This document shows, in pieces, positions 4,665 to 6,169 of a stretch of 6,169 bases of DNA. Below the pieces are notes generated by a model. It was not told the DNA's origin and ran no database searches. It saw only the letters and a program-made list of their open reading frames with translations. The translations under genes were made by a program, and so were the position numbers. Position 1 is the stretch's first letter. Every line of letters starts with the position of its first letter. This DNA comes from Promethearchaeota archaeon (GTDB lineage Archaea; Asgardarchaeota; Lokiarchaeia; Sigynarchaeales; SOKP01), in NCBI GenBank assembly GCA_019057975.1, contig JAHLWJ010000274.1, forward strand, positions 1 to 6,169, written 5' to 3'.

Positions 4665-5696
4665 ATGAAAAATATTGAAATAGAAAAAGATCCGGAGTTA
4701 GAAAGTTTAATAACTAAATGCAAAAAGAAGGGATTAAAATTCGGCCTGGCTTTAGGAGGTGGCTCAGCCCGGGGATTGGCTCACGTGGGGGTCATTCAGG
4801 TTCTGGAAGCTTATCATATCCCCATTGATATAATTGCCGGCACCAGTATTGGTTCAGTGGTGGGTTCTCTTTATGCTGCTGGAGCTTCTATTGACCAATT
4901 GGAAGAAGCTGCTCTCTCGATGAAGAAAAGTAAAACGCTTTTTTTAATAGACCTTGCCCTTCCTCATTCAGGTCTGATAAGTGGTAAACGAATAGAAGAA
5001 ATGTTAAGTGATTTAGCTTTAGAGGATAAAACTTTTGATGACCTCAAGATTCCCTTCGCAGCTGTAGCTACCGATGTAGAAAGTGGAGCGGAGGTGATCT
5101 TGAATCAAGGGAAAGTAATAGATGCAGTGAGAGCCAGTATATCTATCCCGGGAATATTTACACCGGTAAAATATCAGGGTTATTACCTGGTAGATGGAGG
5201 AGTAGTAGACCCAGTCCCGGTGGATGTAGTTCAGAAGATGGGAGCCGATATTATTATTGCCGTCAGTCTGGCTAGAATAAATCTTTACACTACTGTCTTG
5301 ATGATTGATAAAGAGACTGGTCACTTAAAAGAGGTAGAAAATTTAGAGGATTTAAAAATAAATAAAGAGGAAAACCCAAAATTCAAGGATACAGAAAAAA
5401 TTACTTCTTCGGTTGACAAAGAAAAAAGTATTTTGAAACAAAAAATAGAGCAGGTTAAATCAAAACTTGAAGGTCCTAATATCTTTGAAATAATCAACCA
5501 ATCCATCGATATTATGGAAGCAAAGATTACCGACCAATGTCTGGAGGGAGCAGATGTAGTTATCGTCCCCTTTGGAATTAAAGAAATCAATCTTTTCGAT
5601 TTTGATAAGGCAGAAATGCTCATTAAAGGCGGGATTATGGCTACTATGATTAATATACCAGAGATTAAAAGAGCGATTAAAGAAAAGTTAGAATAA
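4665..5696 (+). CDS. Patatin-like phospholipase (RssA/NTE-type serine hydrolase)
   Basis: A 343-residue patatin-family hydrolase that would act on phospholipid or lysophospholipid acyl esters, probably cytoplasmic or at the inner membrane face. It has no signal peptide. All family hallmarks are present. The oxyanion loop GGGSARG is at 31-37 and is followed by LAHVGVIQVLE. The nucleophile Ser61 lies in GTSIGS (59-64, G-x-S-x-G). The catalytic Asp177 lies in DGGVVDPVPV (177-186), completing the Ser-Asp dyad. RASISIPGIFTPV (156-168) is also typical. Compared with short RssA-type proteins it has an extra, very Lys/Glu-rich stretch at about 215-268 after the core strand IIIAVSLARIN. The chain then returns to fold-like sequence ending ADVVIVPFGIKEINLFDFDK (296-315). 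The start has a weak AGAGGG site contributed by repeat copy A. It is flanked on both sides by copies of that repeat and appears to be transcribed alone. Confidence 0.9.
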   Translation: MKNIEIEKDPELESLITKCKKKGLKFGLALGGGSARGLAHVGVIQVLEAYHIPIDIIAGTSIGSVVGSLYAAGASIDQLEEAALSMKKSKTLFLIDLALPHSGLISGKRIEEMLSDLALEDKTFDDLKIPFAAVATDVESGAEVILNQGKVIDAVRASISIPGIFTPVKYQGYYLVDGGVVDPVPVDVVQKMGADIIIAVSLARINLYTTVLMIDKETGHLKEVENLEDLKINKEENPKFKDTEKITSSVDKEKSILKQKIEQVKSKLEGPNIFEIINQSIDIMEAKITDQCLEGADVVIVPFGIKEINLFDFDKAEMLIKGGIMATMINIPEIKRAIKEKLE

Positions 5697-5736
5697 AAAT
5701 AATAGTAATAACGGGAAATGGATTTGTCATATTTTA

Positions 5737-5773
5737 ATAGACAGGCGAGACGCCTGTCCTACGGATAGGGGGA
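5737..5773. repeat. GACAGGCG hairpin repeat, copy B, downstream of the patatin-like gene
   Basis: GACAGGCG (5740-5747), AGA, then CGCCTGTC (5751-5758) is a perfect 8-bp stem, followed by CTACGGATAGGGGGA. Aligned with copy A (4621-4656), the first 19 bases, ATAGACAGGCGAGACGCCT, are identical. Both copies point the same way and bracket the phospholipase gene. The stem could also slow transcription after that gene, but there is no U-run. Confidence 0.75.
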
Positions 5774-5821
5774 ATAATTAAATAATATAATTTGAAATAA
5801 ACAAGACCCCAAATCTTTTAT

Positions 5822-5850
5822 TTAGAGAGACAGGATACTTATTATATAAT
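5822..5850 (+). promoter_or_regulatory. Weak promoter candidate for the last gene
   Basis: A TATAAT at 5845-5850 lies 49 bases before the ATG at 5899, with only a poor -35 match near 5822 (TTAGAG). It is listed because the gap 5697-5898 contains no other clear start signal. Confidence 0.25.
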
Positions 5851-5898
5851 TAATGGGGTTAATGCAGTAAATGCCGTGCCAAAAGAAAGATAAAGATT

Positions 5899-6169
5899 AT
5901 GATAGCTAAAAAAGATAGTGATTTTTCTTTATATATAGGAATATTCTTCTTCTCTACTTCAGTATTACTCTTTGAACTCTCTCTTATGCGAGTATTTTCT
6001 ATTCTCCAATGGAATTATCTGGCTTTCATGATTATTAGTATCGCCTTTTTAGGATATGGAGCAAGCGGGACTTTTTTATCGGTCTTTTCTTCGATTCTGA
6101 AAAGGGCTGAAGGTAAAAATTTATATAAATATCTCCTCTTCTTTTCCTTGCTATTTTCTTTGGGTTCTT
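5899..6169 (+). CDS. N-terminal part of a spermidine synthase-like multi-spanning membrane protein (3' end outside window)
   Basis: Ninety codons are open to the right edge. The start at ATG 5899 is the only one possible: the frame has no other start codon between it and the TAA at 5860-5862. The ribosome binding site is weak (AAAGATAAAG). Three hydrophobic helices are visible. The first is about residues 10-31 (LYIGIFFFSTSVLLFELSLM). The second is about 38-63 (NYLAFMIISIAFLGYGASGT). The third starts about 80 (YLLFFSLLFSLGS). The pattern FELSLMRVFS...YLAFM.ISIAFLGYGASG matches the N-terminal membrane part of proteins annotated as spermidine synthase-like, which carry a methyltransferase-like domain further on. 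That domain, if present, lies beyond the window, so catalytic function cannot be judged. Confidence 0.65.
   Translation, partial: MIAKKDSDFSLYIGIFFFSTSVLLFELSLMRVFSILQWNYLAFMIISIAFLGYGASGTFLSVFSSILKRAEGKNLYKYLLFFSLLFSLGS

Noticed and set aside
5019..5623. Two minus-strand reading frames of about 100 codons
   Set aside because: Both are antisense to the well-supported phospholipase gene and have no protein-like features.
1..6169. CRISPR array, tRNA or rRNA genes
   Set aside because: No regularly spaced repeats, cloverleaf with a TTCGA-type arm, or conserved rRNA stretch was seen on either strand.

Overview
The window is AT-rich bacterial DNA. The gene style, with strong AGGAGG-type ribosome binding sites and TTG/TATAAT-like promoters, fits an anaerobic Firmicutes-like or Atribacterota-like genome. 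That placement is inferred from composition and gene style only; there is no marker gene. The left half (about 1-4000) looks like accessory DNA, with very AT-rich genes, decayed fragments and repeats. The right half (4665-6169) holds two ordinary chromosomal-type genes of visibly higher GC.

Layout. 1-122 is the tail of a plus-strand gene. 274-1281 encodes a Panacea-type (DUF4065/SocA-like) antitoxin with an MqsA-like Xre DNA-binding domain. Its promoter is overlapped by a perfect 32-bp palindrome that is a strong candidate autoregulatory operator. 1282-1664 holds a 54-codon remnant flanked by an 11-bp direct repeat. On the minus strand, 3343-1665 is a tightly coupled two-gene unit. Its first gene encodes an unrecognised protein whose last ~41 codons lie in a shifted frame, and its second encodes a PD-(D/E)XK nuclease-like protein. 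Related repeat motifs occur on both sides of this unit (1321-1424 and 3494-3562). 3674-3994 (minus) is a small two-helix membrane protein with a GTG start. 4068-4375 carries two decayed minus-strand fragments, one a winged-helix tail.

4441-4656 is a cluster of three different hairpin repeats in front of a patatin-like phospholipase gene (4665-5696). The last repeat recurs just downstream of that gene (5737-5773). The window ends in the start of a membrane protein resembling the N-terminal part of spermidine synthase-like membrane proteins (5899 onward).

Working together. The most interesting unit is the pair formed by the frameshifted gene and the nuclease-like gene. The nuclease's ribosome binding site is formed by the last two codons of the first gene's shifted frame, with only 4 bases between stop and start. 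The pair sits convergent to an antitoxin gene that has no obvious toxin beside it. A defence or toxin-antitoxin role for the pair is a hypothesis from architecture and neighbourhood, not something shown by the sequence.
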